NCBI RefSeq assembly: GCF_027474825.1 | Contig: NZ_CP107030.1 | Span: forward strand, 1,680,529 to 1,744,528 | DNA from: Maribacter halichondriae | GTDB taxonomy: Bacteria > Bacteroidota > Bacteroidia > Flavobacteriales > Flavobacteriaceae | DNA length: 64,000 nucleotides | Direction of reading: 5' to 3' | Part shown: positions 51,764 through 60,599 of the stretch, piece by piece | How the letters are laid out: every line of letters begins with the position of its first letter | Position numbering within the stretch: position 1 is the stretch's first letter | The notes under the pieces: model-generated | Seen by the model: only the letters and a program-made list of their open reading frames with translations | Databases searched by the model: none | What the model was told of the DNA's origin: nothing | Translations under genes and position numbers: made by a program

Positions 51764-53461
51764 ATGGAACATTTAGCCGCAATAGATATTTCTTATTACA
51801 AGTATAGGAGCTCTACTATGCAACTTTGGATTTTTTTGAGTTGTCTTGGTTTATCAAAAAATAAAAATGCCCAAAGAGGCCCAATCGACGGATCACTTAC
51901 CGAAAGAATTATAAAGACAATCGTAATACTAATTGTCATTCTAAGTTCTTTACACCTTAAAGCACAAGAAAATCAAAGCAAGACGCTAATATCAAACATC
52001 ACTATTATTTCGGCAAATACTGATAGCATAAAAACTCAAGTAGGTTATGTATCGATCAAGGGCGAAAAAATTGTTTCCATAGGGGATAAAAAACCGGAAG
52101 GAATAGGAAATTATATTGAATTAGACGGAACGGGGAAGTATCTCATTCCCGGTTTGATAGATTCACATGTTCATCTTGCCAACACCGCCGGACTTAACGG
52201 ACCACTTAAAAAGAAGTATCCTGAATTGGTCGAGCTTTATTACAATCAGTTACCTAAAAGCTATCTCTATTTTGGGTTTACAACCCTGATCGATGTGAAC
52301 AATTACTGGCCTGAACGGATTAATAAAATTCTTAAGGTAGAAATACGTCCTGACATATACACCTGCGGCGAGCAAGTTACCGTGATGGATGATTTTAATA
52401 TGGAAATGGAAGGGTATTCACAAGGGCAGCGATATGCGTCCAATTTTTTGAATGACAACTATAATGCAAATAGCATTTTACCTGACTCCATTCAAGCGAG
52501 CGAACATACGCCTCAGAAAATCGTGGCAAAAATCAGGGAACAGCAAGGTATTTGCGCAAAATTGGTCTATGAAGACGAAGCATCAGGTTTGGCGGTCAGC
52601 TGGGAAAAACCAACTGCCTCTATTTTGCGCGATTTGATATTGGAAGCCCAAAGGTTCAATATGCCCTTGGTATTGCACGCACCTTCCTTAGAGGGGCATA
52701 AAATAGGGTTGGAAACGGGTGTTCAAATTTTTGCCCATGGGATGTGGAACTGGAGCGATGACCCAAATCAGTTCAACAACCCCGATATAGGGGACGAACA
52801 TAAAAGAGTACTTCTTGAAATCGCTGAAAAGCAAATTCCCTATCAACTTACTTTTAGAACAATAACGGGAGAGAAAGATCTGGTTACGATGGATTTTCTA
52901 GAGGATAAAAACTTAGAACACGTATTTCCCAAACAAATGCTAGACTTGCTCAATACAGAAGAAGGACAATGGGGAAAGCGGAAAATTTTTGGGAGGACCG
53001 CTTTTCTAGAAAAAACAAACCCTCCATTTTACAAAGCATTAAAAGCCGATTTTACCGATGACCAAAAAATGTGGGAACATGTGTTTAAAATCTATAAGCA
53101 TCGTTTAAGCACGGTCGCTAGATTTTTAGGGGAGAACGACGCCAATCTTATTTTAGGTACTGACTCCCCGGCCATGAATATGTATACCAATCCGCCGGGG
53201 TATAATGGAATTTTGGAAATGAGGCATTGGGCGGATACTGGCATTCCGCTGGGGAAAATTTTCAGAGCGGCCACATTTAACAACGCCCAAGCATTTCATC
53301 TGGAACACCTCTATGGGTGTGTGGAGAAGGGTAGCATCGCCAATTTACTTATTTTGAATTCCAATCCTTTGAAAACGGTCGAGGCCTATAATGACATCGA
53401 AAAGATCATTTTACGAGGGAGAGTGATTGATAGAAAACATTTTTCGGCTGTAAAAAATTAA
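51764..53461 (+). CDS. Exported amidohydrolase-family enzyme
   Basis: The frame opens at 51764 but the true start is uncertain: a signal-like helix IIKTIVILIVILSSLHLKAQ begins only around residue 48 and no ATG lies just before it. The mature enzyme has the amidohydrolase pattern: LIPGLIDSHVHLANTAG (HxH), a candidate Lys in ICAKLVYEDE, His in VLHAPSLEG and FAHGMW, and Asp in LILGTDSPAMN. The C-terminal GSIANLLILNSNPL strand is typical. The substrate is unknown; imidazolonepropionase-like or prolidase-like activity is possible. Confidence 0.78.
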   Translation: MEHLAAIDISYYKYRSSTMQLWIFLSCLGLSKNKNAQRGPIDGSLTERIIKTIVILIVILSSLHLKAQENQSKTLISNITIISANTDSIKTQVGYVSIKGEKIVSIGDKKPEGIGNYIELDGTGKYLIPGLIDSHVHLANTAGLNGPLKKKYPELVELYYNQLPKSYLYFGFTTLIDVNNYWPERINKILKVEIRPDIYTCGEQVTVMDDFNMEMEGYSQGQRYASNFLNDNYNANSILPDSIQASEHTPQKIVAKIREQQGICAKLVYEDEASGLAVSWEKPTASILRDLILEAQRFNMPLVLHAPSLEGHKIGLETGVQIFAHGMWNWSDDPNQFNNPDIGDEHKRVLLEIAEKQIPYQLTFRTITGEKDLVTMDFLEDKNLEHVFPKQMLDLLNTEEGQWGKRKIFGRTAFLEKTNPPFYKALKADFTDDQKMWEHVFKIYKHRLSTVARFLGENDANLILGTDSPAMNMYTNPPGYNGILEMRHWADTGIPLGKIFRAATFNNAQAFHLEHLYGCVEKGSIANLLILNSNPLKTVEAYNDIEKIILRGRVIDRKHFSAVKN

Positions 53462-53579
53462 TATGTAAACTCCCTAATTAGAACCACTTTTTTCAGTCTT
53501 TTTAAAAGTAGCATTACAATCCTGAATCAAATAATCTTTTTAGTAACGCCTATCCTAATGGTAATTAAAATTTAAGAAA

Positions 53580-53972
53580 ATGAAAAAATATGCACTTTTA
53601 TTCATTATGGTCATGATTGTCAACAGTTGTGCGCAACAGCAAGCAAAGGAAATTGGAAAGGAAGGAATTTACAGCGGCATTTTCAGTCATGGTAATTTTT
53701 CGGGTGCCATATCCTTCGAAATCGTAAAAGATTCCACCGACTGGAAGGTATTCTTTACAAGTCTCGAACAGAATGCGTTTCAGATACCGGCAAGAAATGT
53801 TCAAATAAGCGGCGATTCAATACATTTTATGTTGCAAAGCGATCGCTACACCTATAACTTCAAAAACAAATGGACCGATAATTATGCCGGATTGTCAGGA
53901 TCATTGGAAGTCGATACCCTACTAACAACTTATTCTTTAAAAGAGAAGCTAGAAGCGAAGAAGAAAGTTTGA
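53580..53972 (+). CDS. Lipoprotein domain, probably N-terminal part of the next hydrolase
   Basis: 130 residues. Lipoprotein signal (MVMIVNSCAQQ) and a small beta domain (GIYSGIFSHGNFSGAISFEIVKDST..WKVFF, YTYNFKNKW) like that preceding some exported alpha/beta hydrolases. The stop overlaps the TTG start of the hydrolase. One more A at 53964-53966 would fuse both into one lipoprotein of about 427 residues; 53580-54862 is one base short of a multiple of three. Overlap with translational coupling is the other reading. Confidence 0.65.
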   Translation: MKKYALLFIMVMIVNSCAQQQAKEIGKEGIYSGIFSHGNFSGAISFEIVKDSTDWKVFFTSLEQNAFQIPARNVQISGDSIHFMLQSDRYTYNFKNKWTDNYAGLSGSLEVDTLLTTYSLKEKLEAKKKV

Positions 53973-54862
53973 AATCCGAAGAAATCGTATTTCAATCAAA
54001 CGGGCTGAATATTGGTGGAACCATACGAAAACCCTCTAAATCCAATTCAAATGCCATTGTATTTCTCACTTCCTCCGGAGGTGGTGATCGCAGCGGTTCA
54101 AGAGCAGAAGCCCTTTATTTTGCGAACAAAGGATATGTTACTTTTCATTATGACAAACGTGGGACAGGAACCTCTGAAGGTAATTGGCAGGCCGCAACCA
54201 TGGAAGAACTTTTGTCCGATGATGTGAATGCCATTGCCTATTTTTCAGAACAAATCGGAATTCCATTATCCAAAATTGGCATAAAAGGAAGTAGTCAAGG
54301 TGCAACCAAAGTTCCATATATTCTTAATGAGTTACAAGAATTGAGATATGGTATTGCTGTCAGTTGTCCGGGCAGTACATTATTGGAAAGCGACCTGAAC
54401 GCTTGGAAGAACAATAATCCCGACATAAGTGAAGAAGGGGTGGAATTGCAAAGAAAAGTTTTTAAACATATCGCCGGGGACCTAAATAGGATTGAATTGA
54501 AGAAGTCAATCGAGTTGGAAAAATCCAAACCATGGTTTCAAAAAATATGGATTCCGAATCTTGACGAAGTTCAGGTAGACAAAAAATTGTTATACAGTCC
54601 GATGCCTTATTTTCCGAAAACCAAACAACCTATTTTGGTCATTCAAGGAACTTTGGACGAAATCATTCCCGAAAAAAGCCATGAGCTAATTTCAACCGCT
54701 TTGGAAGAAGCTGGTAACGAAAATTATAAAATTGTACAATTGACGGATGCCAATCATTCCATGTACCATGTCGGGCAGACCGATTTTCCATATTGGGCAA
54801 AACTACATAGCACTTATTTGAAAACTATAGAAGAATGGATATATAGTATTTCCAATACATAA
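53969..54862 (+). CDS. Alpha/beta hydrolase (esterase-like)
   Basis: 297 residues with a TTG start at 53969, or part of a fusion with the preceding ORF. Nucleophile elbow GIKGSSQGATK (Ser), oxyanion region TSSGGGDRSGSRAEA, and late His in LTDANHSMYHV with Asp in GTLDEIIPEKS. Dienelactone-hydrolase/esterase type with unknown substrate. Confidence 0.78.
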   Translation: MKSEEIVFQSNGLNIGGTIRKPSKSNSNAIVFLTSSGGGDRSGSRAEALYFANKGYVTFHYDKRGTGTSEGNWQAATMEELLSDDVNAIAYFSEQIGIPLSKIGIKGSSQGATKVPYILNELQELRYGIAVSCPGSTLLESDLNAWKNNNPDISEEGVELQRKVFKHIAGDLNRIELKKSIELEKSKPWFQKIWIPNLDEVQVDKKLLYSPMPYFPKTKQPILVIQGTLDEIIPEKSHELISTALEEAGNENYKIVQLTDANHSMYHVGQTDFPYWAKLHSTYLKTIEEWIYSISNT

Positions 54863-54874
54863 ATTAACCACTGT

Positions 54875-55720
54875 TTATAAATTCGCCTTATTAAAACTCA
54901 ACAACGGAATAGAAATATGTGATTCCATGTGCTTCACAAGGTCTTTGTGGAATAACTTTTTAAAGAACGGCCCCTCATGTTTCCGCTCCATCATGACGAG
55001 CATGTCTGCATCATGCAGTTCCACAAAGGCTCGCAGGCCATGGTAAATCGTATTGGCCAAAAACGTGTGGAAATGAATGCCGGAATAATTCACTTTTTTC
55101 CGTACCATCGCTTCGAACCCCTCTAATTGTTCCTTACCAACGTATTCATCTATCGTTGGTATATGCACTACCCGAATCTTCGCTTTAAAGGGTTTTGCCA
55201 ACTCTACTAGCTTTTTAATGGCAAAAATATCGGCCTCCTCAAAATCAGTGGCGTAAATTATCGTTTGTAATTTTCGAAAACGCAACGTATTTGGCACGAT
55301 CAAAAGCGCACAACCGACTTTTTTCATCAATTTCTTTGCGATGTTCCCAGTAAACAATCCACGTTGTGTGTGCTCATCTTTCATTCCTACTAGTACCAAA
55401 TCAGGGTTCAAATCCCTTGTTTTCTCCAGAATTCCATCACTTACTGCTGCATGTTCATGAACCTTTATTTCAACACGGTCACGTACCGATTCGTCTTTCA
55501 AATGCTTCACACAATAGTTTAGAACCGTGTCTCTTTTTTCGATGTTTAGCCTTTCCTTGATTTGTTTCGCCGACCGAATCGTAGCAACGGTAACAGGAGG
55601 AACCGAATATATATGTAGTACGATTAAATTAGCCTTCAAACCATTACTCAATTTATAGGCATATCGCAATGTGTAGACCTCGTGTTTAGAAAGGTCGGTA
55701 GCATAGAGCACTGTTTTCAT
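54875..55720 (-). CDS. Universal stress protein, two UspA domains (diverged)
   Basis: 281 residues. Domain 1 begins TVLYATDLSKHEVYTLRYAYKL, domain 2 QTIIYATDFEEADIFAIKKL. The ATP loop is altered (GMKDEHTQRGLFTGN), so nucleotide binding is doubtful. It has a TGAY-type promoter with one mismatch in the -7 element. Confidence 0.85.
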   Translation of the reverse strand: MKTVLYATDLSKHEVYTLRYAYKLSNGLKANLIVLHIYSVPPVTVATIRSAKQIKERLNIEKRDTVLNYCVKHLKDESVRDRVEIKVHEHAAVSDGILEKTRDLNPDLVLVGMKDEHTQRGLFTGNIAKKLMKKVGCALLIVPNTLRFRKLQTIIYATDFEEADIFAIKKLVELAKPFKAKIRVVHIPTIDEYVGKEQLEGFEAMVRKKVNYSGIHFHTFLANTIYHGLRAFVELHDADMLVMMERKHEGPFFKKLFHKDLVKHMESHISIPLLSFNKANL

Positions 55721-55740
55721 CTTTATACAGGTTTTGATTT

Positions 55741-55783
55741 TTAATGTATGCGTACCAACAATAAACTACAATGACCAAGGTCA
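55741..55783 (-). promoter_or_regulatory. TGAY-box promoter of the 55.7 kb USP
   Basis: Minus strand: TGACCTTGGTCA (55772-55783, perfect palindrome), 23 bp, TACATTAA (55741-55748; one mismatch). Confidence 0.75.
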
Positions 55784-55801
55784 TCTGGCCGCATATGGAT
55801 A

Positions 55802-55844
55802 TGATTCTTGTCATTTTTTCGAAAATTGTTGCCCCTTATTTTTG
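55802..55844 (+). promoter_or_regulatory. TGAY-box promoter of the DUF6544-like gene
   Basis: TGATTCTTGTCA (55802-55813), 23 bp, TATTTTTG (55837-55844). It fixes the start of the gene at 55864. Confidence 0.85.
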
Positions 55845-55863
55845 CGTCAGCATTATAGCAACC

Positions 55864-56970
55864 ATGAGAATAGTCTTCATTATCCTTTTGCTTTTACATG
55901 CCTTCATACATCTCATGGGGTTTTTTAAGGCGTTTGAACTGTTGAAAATCGAACAGTTATCACAAAGCATTTCAAGACCAATAGGCCTTCTTTGGTTGTT
56001 TACGGCTATTCTGTTTATTTGCTCCGCTCTGGCCTATCTGCTTAAAAAAGATATTTGGTTTCTTATGGCTATTACCGCCGTTGTTTTATCCCAAATTTTA
56101 ATCGTTCTTTTTTGGAAGGATGCAAAATTCGGAACCCTAGCGAATCTCATCATCCTATTGGTGGGTATTACGGCTTATGGGCATTTCAAGTTTAAGAACA
56201 AGGTTAAAACGGAAGCCTCGGAGTTGTTAGAAAGTGCCCTCCTTGAAAATCCATCGTTCATCACTAAAAAGGATATTGAACATCTTCCGCGAATCGTTCA
56301 AAAATGGATGGAACATTCCAGAGCACTTGGAAAACCTAGGACAACATCCGTCCGTCTAAGACAAAAAGGCGAAATGAAGACCAAACCTGATGGAAATTGG
56401 ATGCCGTTTTCCGCGGAACAATATTTTAACACCCGAAACCCCTCCTTTGTCTGGATTACAAAAGTCGATGCCATGCCCTTGATTTATATGGATGGGAGGG
56501 ACAAGCTCAAAAAGGGCCAAGGCGAAATGCTTATTAAACTATTATCATGGTTTCCAGTGGTCGATGAAGGAAAAAATGAAAAGATAAACTCAGGAAGTAT
56601 GCAAAGGTATCTTGCCGAAATGTGCTGGTTTCCGAGTGCGGCAACCGAAAACTATGTCTCTTGGGAAACCATCGGAAAGCATTCGGCCAAGGCAATCATG
56701 ACCATTGACGGGAAGCAAGTTTCCGGCATTTTTACATTTTCAGAAGAAGGTGATTTTGTTTCTTTTGAGACACAACGTTATTTTGGAGGCGGGGAAGCTG
56801 CCAAACTAGAAATATGGTTTATCGAAGCTAAGGATTACAAGGTTTTCAACGGAATAAAAATTCCTCATAAATGCAAGGTCACATGGAAATTGAAGGAAGG
56901 CGACTTCAATTGGCTAAACCTAGAAATTACCGATCTGGAATACAATCACACCGAACTTTGGCAAAAGTAA
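55864..56970 (+). CDS. Membrane protein with DUF6544-like C-terminal domain
   Basis: 368 residues from the ATG at 55864; the frame extends upstream but those codons cover the promoter. Four N-terminal membrane helices (RIVFIILLLLHAFIHLMGFF, LWLFTAILFICSALAYLL, two more to residue 120), then a soluble domain with LPRIVQKWMEHS, WMPFSAEQYFNTRNPSFVW and YLAEMCWFPSAA. This pattern is found in uncharacterised DUF6544/DUF6920 proteins. Function unknown; stress-regulated by its box. Confidence 0.7.
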   Translation: MRIVFIILLLLHAFIHLMGFFKAFELLKIEQLSQSISRPIGLLWLFTAILFICSALAYLLKKDIWFLMAITAVVLSQILIVLFWKDAKFGTLANLIILLVGITAYGHFKFKNKVKTEASELLESALLENPSFITKKDIEHLPRIVQKWMEHSRALGKPRTTSVRLRQKGEMKTKPDGNWMPFSAEQYFNTRNPSFVWITKVDAMPLIYMDGRDKLKKGQGEMLIKLLSWFPVVDEGKNEKINSGSMQRYLAEMCWFPSAATENYVSWETIGKHSAKAIMTIDGKQVSGIFTFSEEGDFVSFETQRYFGGGEAAKLEIWFIEAKDYKVFNGIKIPHKCKVTWKLKEGDFNWLNLEITDLEYNHTELWQK

Positions 56971-56971
56971 T

Positions 56972-57703
56972 TTACCACATTTCTGAAACAATACTGGCAA
57001 CACCGATTCCCAATATCAAAAAAAGCACAAAGTTTCGAAACTGCTCTTGGGTAATCTTGTCTAATATTTTTTTACCAATCCAGGTACCCAAAATACTGAC
57101 CACCAAAAGGATGGGCACCAAATACAAATGCTCTTTGTGCATATAGCCATTAAAGTAGTAGATTACTGACCTACTAAGGTCGACTCCCAAATCAATAACG
57201 GCGGAGGTGGCGATGAACTTGTTCTTGTCCATTTTAAAAGCGGCCAAGGTAATCCCGCGAATGGCTCCCCCAGTGCCTAAGATTCCAGCGCTTAATCCTG
57301 AAAGTGAACCTCCGATCATCGCATTTTTTGTGTTCGGGTTGACGACCAAACTTTTAAATATCAGAAAGGCCAGACTTAAAATTATTAGAAAGGCCCCCAA
57401 CAAATAGGTCAAAATCGTAGAATCCAAAAACTTGCTCAGCCAAGCCCCGACAGAAACGAAAATCACGGCGGGAATCCCCAAGGTCAACACGATTTTCTTA
57501 TCGAATCCCTTTTTGAAAATGGCAATCTTTGAAACGTTGCTTGCCAAGTGAAAAAGCGCAGTAATGCCTAATACGGATTGAAAATCAAGAAAAAAATTGG
57601 CAATCGGCACAAAATAGACCGAAGACCCAAAACCTCCAACGGTTCCCAAAATCTCGGCCAGTATGGCCAAAATCACAAAAATAGGGAGGTAACGTTCTAG
57701 CAT
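56972..57703 (-). CDS. TSUP/TauE-SafE family sulfite or anion exporter
   Basis: 243 residues, eight hydrophobic helices, GGSLSGLSAGILGTGGAIRG as the conserved TSUP glycine-rich motif. Proteins of this family export sulfite or organosulfur compounds. This fits the sulfite made by the persulfide dioxygenase of the window, though it lies 34 kb away. It has a perfect TGAY promoter. Confidence 0.85.
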   Translation of the reverse strand: MLERYLPIFVILAILAEILGTVGGFGSSVYFVPIANFFLDFQSVLGITALFHLASNVSKIAIFKKGFDKKIVLTLGIPAVIFVSVGAWLSKFLDSTILTYLLGAFLIILSLAFLIFKSLVVNPNTKNAMIGGSLSGLSAGILGTGGAIRGITLAAFKMDKNKFIATSAVIDLGVDLSRSVIYYFNGYMHKEHLYLVPILLVVSILGTWIGKKILDKITQEQFRNFVLFLILGIGVASIVSEMW

Positions 57704-58046
57704 TTGCTCTTAAACTTTCAATTCACAAAGTTAGACTTGCGACATCAAGACTCAAATGATTATTATCACCCATGTATTTGTCTATTTATAACCCCTAAAG
57801 AAATTTCTTTTTCAGCACCTGCATGCAAATAAAAAATGCCAAGACTACCCTTATCGCTATTTCTCGAAAGTAAAATCAACTGAGTTGCTTTTGTATTGTA
57901 CCACCCTTACGATTAGTTTAAAATATTTATTCTTACAAAGGTCGTATTAACAAGTTTTGTTACATTTACGATACCTTGTCTTTATGGCAATAATTTGGCA
58001 AAAACAGTGTCAGATAAACCAATTTCTAAACAAAAACCCGACTTTA
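57704..58046. other. Intergenic region before the tryptophanase-PTS operon
   Basis: 343 bp. The left part is the TSUP promoter. Toward the operon, TACATTTA at 57961-57968 can be a -7 element; no TGAY or GTAAC box lies at the standard distance. A loose AACAAGTTTTGTT palindrome sits just before it (57949-57961). Nothing else recognised. Confidence 0.4.
57726..57768 (-). promoter_or_regulatory. TGAY-box promoter of the TSUP transporter
   Basis: Minus strand: TGATAATAATCA (57757-57768), 23 bp, TAACTTTG (57726-57733). Confidence 0.88.
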
Positions 58047-59432
58047 ATGAAATTTTTGAATGCCGAACCCTTTCGTATCAAAGTTGTAGAACCAATTAAG
58101 AAATCTACAAGAGCAGAACGAGAAAAATGGATAGAAGAAGCCTACTACAATGTTTTTAAATTACGGGCGGAAAATGTTTATATAGACATGCTCACGGATA
58201 GCGGAACCACAGCAATGAGTTCAAATCAATGGGCCGGCATGATGAGGGGCGATGAGTCTTATGCCGGGGCCAAAAGCTTTTTCACCTTCGAAAAAGCGGC
58301 ACAAGATATATTGGGATTTCCTTATGTGCAACCTACCCATCAAGGCCGTGCGGCCGACTTTATCATGTCACAACTCTATGCTAAAAACGGGGGATACATT
58401 CCCGGGAACCTACATTTTGATAGCTTCAAGGGGCATGCCGAGTTGGCTGGGTCGATACCCATTGACCTGATTATCGAAGAAGGGAGAACCGCCAATACGA
58501 TTGAACATCCTTTTAAAGGGAATATGGATGTTGAAAAACTCCAAGCCATTATTGACGAAAAAGGAAAAGAAAATATCCCATTGATCATCATGACCGTTAC
58601 TTGTAACGGGAATGGCGGACAGCCCGTTTCTATGGCTAATATTCGCGAAGTATCGGCCATTGCCAAAAAATATGAAATTCCTTTTATGATCGATGCGGCA
58701 CGCTTTGCCGAGAATTGCTATTTCATCAAAAAGAGGGAAGCCGGTTATGAGAACAAGACCGTTAAAGAAATTTCGCTTGAAATGTTCTCGTACGCTGACG
58801 GATGTGTCATGAGTTCCAAAAAGGACGGCATGGTCAACATCGGCGGATTTATTTGTACGCGCCATGAAGAATTGGTGCCCATGATAAATCTATTGGCCAT
58901 TGTGAATGAAGGTTTCATTACCTACGGAGGTCAAAGTGGAAGAGATTTGGAGGCCTTGGCCATTGGACTTGACGAAGGCACCGAAGAGGATTATCTTGAA
59001 TACCGAATCGAGCAGGTAAAATATTTAGGGGATGAATTGCATAAAAAAGGAATCCCGATTATAAAACCGACAGGAGGTCACGGAGTTTATATCGACGCCA
59101 AGAAATTCTATCCCCATATTCCGCAAAGTGAATTTCCGGGGCAGGCCTTGGTCGTCGAACTCTACAAAACCGGAGGGGTACGTGGGGTGGAATTAGGGTC
59201 GTGTGCCTTTTCCAAAAAAGACCCTGAAACTGGAGAAATCCATTATCCCGAATTGGATCTTGTACGGCTTTCCATATCGCGACGAGTCTATACGAACCGA
59301 CATATGGATGTTGTTGTCAATTCACTGGCCGATGTGTATGAACGAAGGGATGAAATGAAAGGGCTTCGTCTGACCTATGAAGGTCCGATTTTAAGCCTAC
59401 GCCATTTTACGGCAAAGTTTGAACTTGTTTAA
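58047..59432 (+). CDS. tnaA: Tryptophanase (tryptophan indole-lyase) family
   Basis: 461 residues from the ATG at 58047, where similarity to the family begins (NAEPFRIKVVEPIKK). PLP enzyme that cleaves tryptophan to indole, pyruvate and ammonia. PLP Lys259 in MSSKKDGMV, Asp216 in FMIDAARFAEN. It differs from tyrosine phenol-lyase: Asp125 (E. coli Asp137), His453 in LRHFTAK (E. coli His463), and Leu at the place of the phenol-binding Arg (VRGVELGS). All favour tryptophanase, but an operon with a sugar PTS makes another beta-elimination substrate possible. First gene of the operon. Confidence 0.83.
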   Translation: MKFLNAEPFRIKVVEPIKKSTRAEREKWIEEAYYNVFKLRAENVYIDMLTDSGTTAMSSNQWAGMMRGDESYAGAKSFFTFEKAAQDILGFPYVQPTHQGRAADFIMSQLYAKNGGYIPGNLHFDSFKGHAELAGSIPIDLIIEEGRTANTIEHPFKGNMDVEKLQAIIDEKGKENIPLIIMTVTCNGNGGQPVSMANIREVSAIAKKYEIPFMIDAARFAENCYFIKKREAGYENKTVKEISLEMFSYADGCVMSSKKDGMVNIGGFICTRHEELVPMINLLAIVNEGFITYGGQSGRDLEALAIGLDEGTEEDYLEYRIEQVKYLGDELHKKGIPIIKPTGGHGVYIDAKKFYPHIPQSEFPGQALVVELYKTGGVRGVELGSCAFSKKDPETGEIHYPELDLVRLSISRRVYTNRHMDVVVNSLADVYERRDEMKGLRLTYEGPILSLRHFTAKFELV

Positions 59433-59441
59433 AATCAGATT

Positions 59442-60590
59442 ATGAATAGCTTTAATTTTTTTATGCCTTCGCAAATACGATTTGGCGCAGGTAGAATCAA
59501 TGAGCTTGCAGCCATTTCCTCAGGGTTGGGAAGCAAATGCTTAATGGTCTCAAGACCGATAAATGGTTCACAAAAAGAAACGTACAAAAGAATCAACACC
59601 ATTTTGGCCGAGGCCGGAGTTACCGTATTTCATTTTGATGAAATCGTACCCAACCCTACGACCGAAGGTGTCGAAAACGGAATCAAAAAAGCAGTTGAAC
59701 ACCAGGTCGATTTTGTATTGGGTGTGGGAGGCGGTTCTGTAATGGACAGCGCTAAACTTATTGCATTTTTCTATAACAAGGACGCAAAATTAAACTGGGA
59801 TGAAGCCATCGAAAGATACTCGAACCCATTTGCAGTTGGCAAAAGTCCAGGCGAGGCGTTGCCTTTCGTAGCCGTCTCCACGACTTCCGGCACAGGGTCA
59901 CAATCTACCCAAGCCGCAGTAGTAACCGATACGGCGAACAAGAATAAGGTGACCATTTTTCATTCGGGACTTTTCCCATCCGTATCCATCATCGACCCCG
60001 AACTTATGCTTTCCGTGCCCGCTCATGTGACTGCAGCTACCGGGTTTGATGCCTTTACCCATGCCTTTGAAAGTTATCTGGGGAATATGACTTCCCCATT
60101 GACCGAGACCATGTCGCTTCAGGCCATCAAAATCGTCTTTGATTATTTGCCGAAAGCGATTGAAAATCCTGCGGATATTGAAGCCCGTACCCAATTGGCG
60201 TGGGCCGATACTTTGGCCGGAATGTGTCTTGCGAACGGAGGTGCACAACTCCCTCATCCGCTCGGCGAAATCATCGGGGGAATCTGTCCGAGAGTACCAC
60301 ATGGCGAAACCTTGGCCATTGTGTATCCCGAATTTTTAAAATATAAGGAGCCCTTGGCACAAGAAAAGTTTGATCGGGTCGCGCGATATATCAATTCGGA
60401 AAATGATAACAGGTCACTACCTGAACGAATTATTGACTTGCTCGAAACTGTAAAGCTATCCGAAGCGCTCCAACGAACAAAGCTAACGAAGGAGGAATAC
60501 GAAGAAATCACAAACCATCCGCTTTTGAATCTATTGCAGCCCGACAACGCGGATCAAATTAAAAACATGATGGCCAATAGTTTGGCTTAA
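59442..60590 (+). CDS. Iron-containing alcohol dehydrogenase
   Basis: 382 residues, group III ADH. NAD-binding GVGGGSVMDSAKLIAF, STTSGTGSQSTQAAVV, and the metal ligands in FDAFTHAFES and the two later His (LPHPLGE, VPHGETLAIV). It should reduce an aldehyde or oxidise an alcohol, probably a product of the sugar route of this operon. 9 bp after the tryptophanase gene. Confidence 0.88.
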   Translation: MNSFNFFMPSQIRFGAGRINELAAISSGLGSKCLMVSRPINGSQKETYKRINTILAEAGVTVFHFDEIVPNPTTEGVENGIKKAVEHQVDFVLGVGGGSVMDSAKLIAFFYNKDAKLNWDEAIERYSNPFAVGKSPGEALPFVAVSTTSGTGSQSTQAAVVTDTANKNKVTIFHSGLFPSVSIIDPELMLSVPAHVTAATGFDAFTHAFESYLGNMTSPLTETMSLQAIKIVFDYLPKAIENPADIEARTQLAWADTLAGMCLANGGAQLPHPLGEIIGGICPRVPHGETLAIVYPEFLKYKEPLAQEKFDRVARYINSENDNRSLPERIIDLLETVKLSEALQRTKLTKEEYEEITNHPLLNLLQPDNADQIKNMMANSLA

Positions 60591-60599
60591 AACGCAATT

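Noticed and set aside
57949..57968. Possible GTAAC-type operator before the tryptophanase gene
   Set aside because: The halves are not separated by four bases and the distance to the -7 candidate does not match the set.
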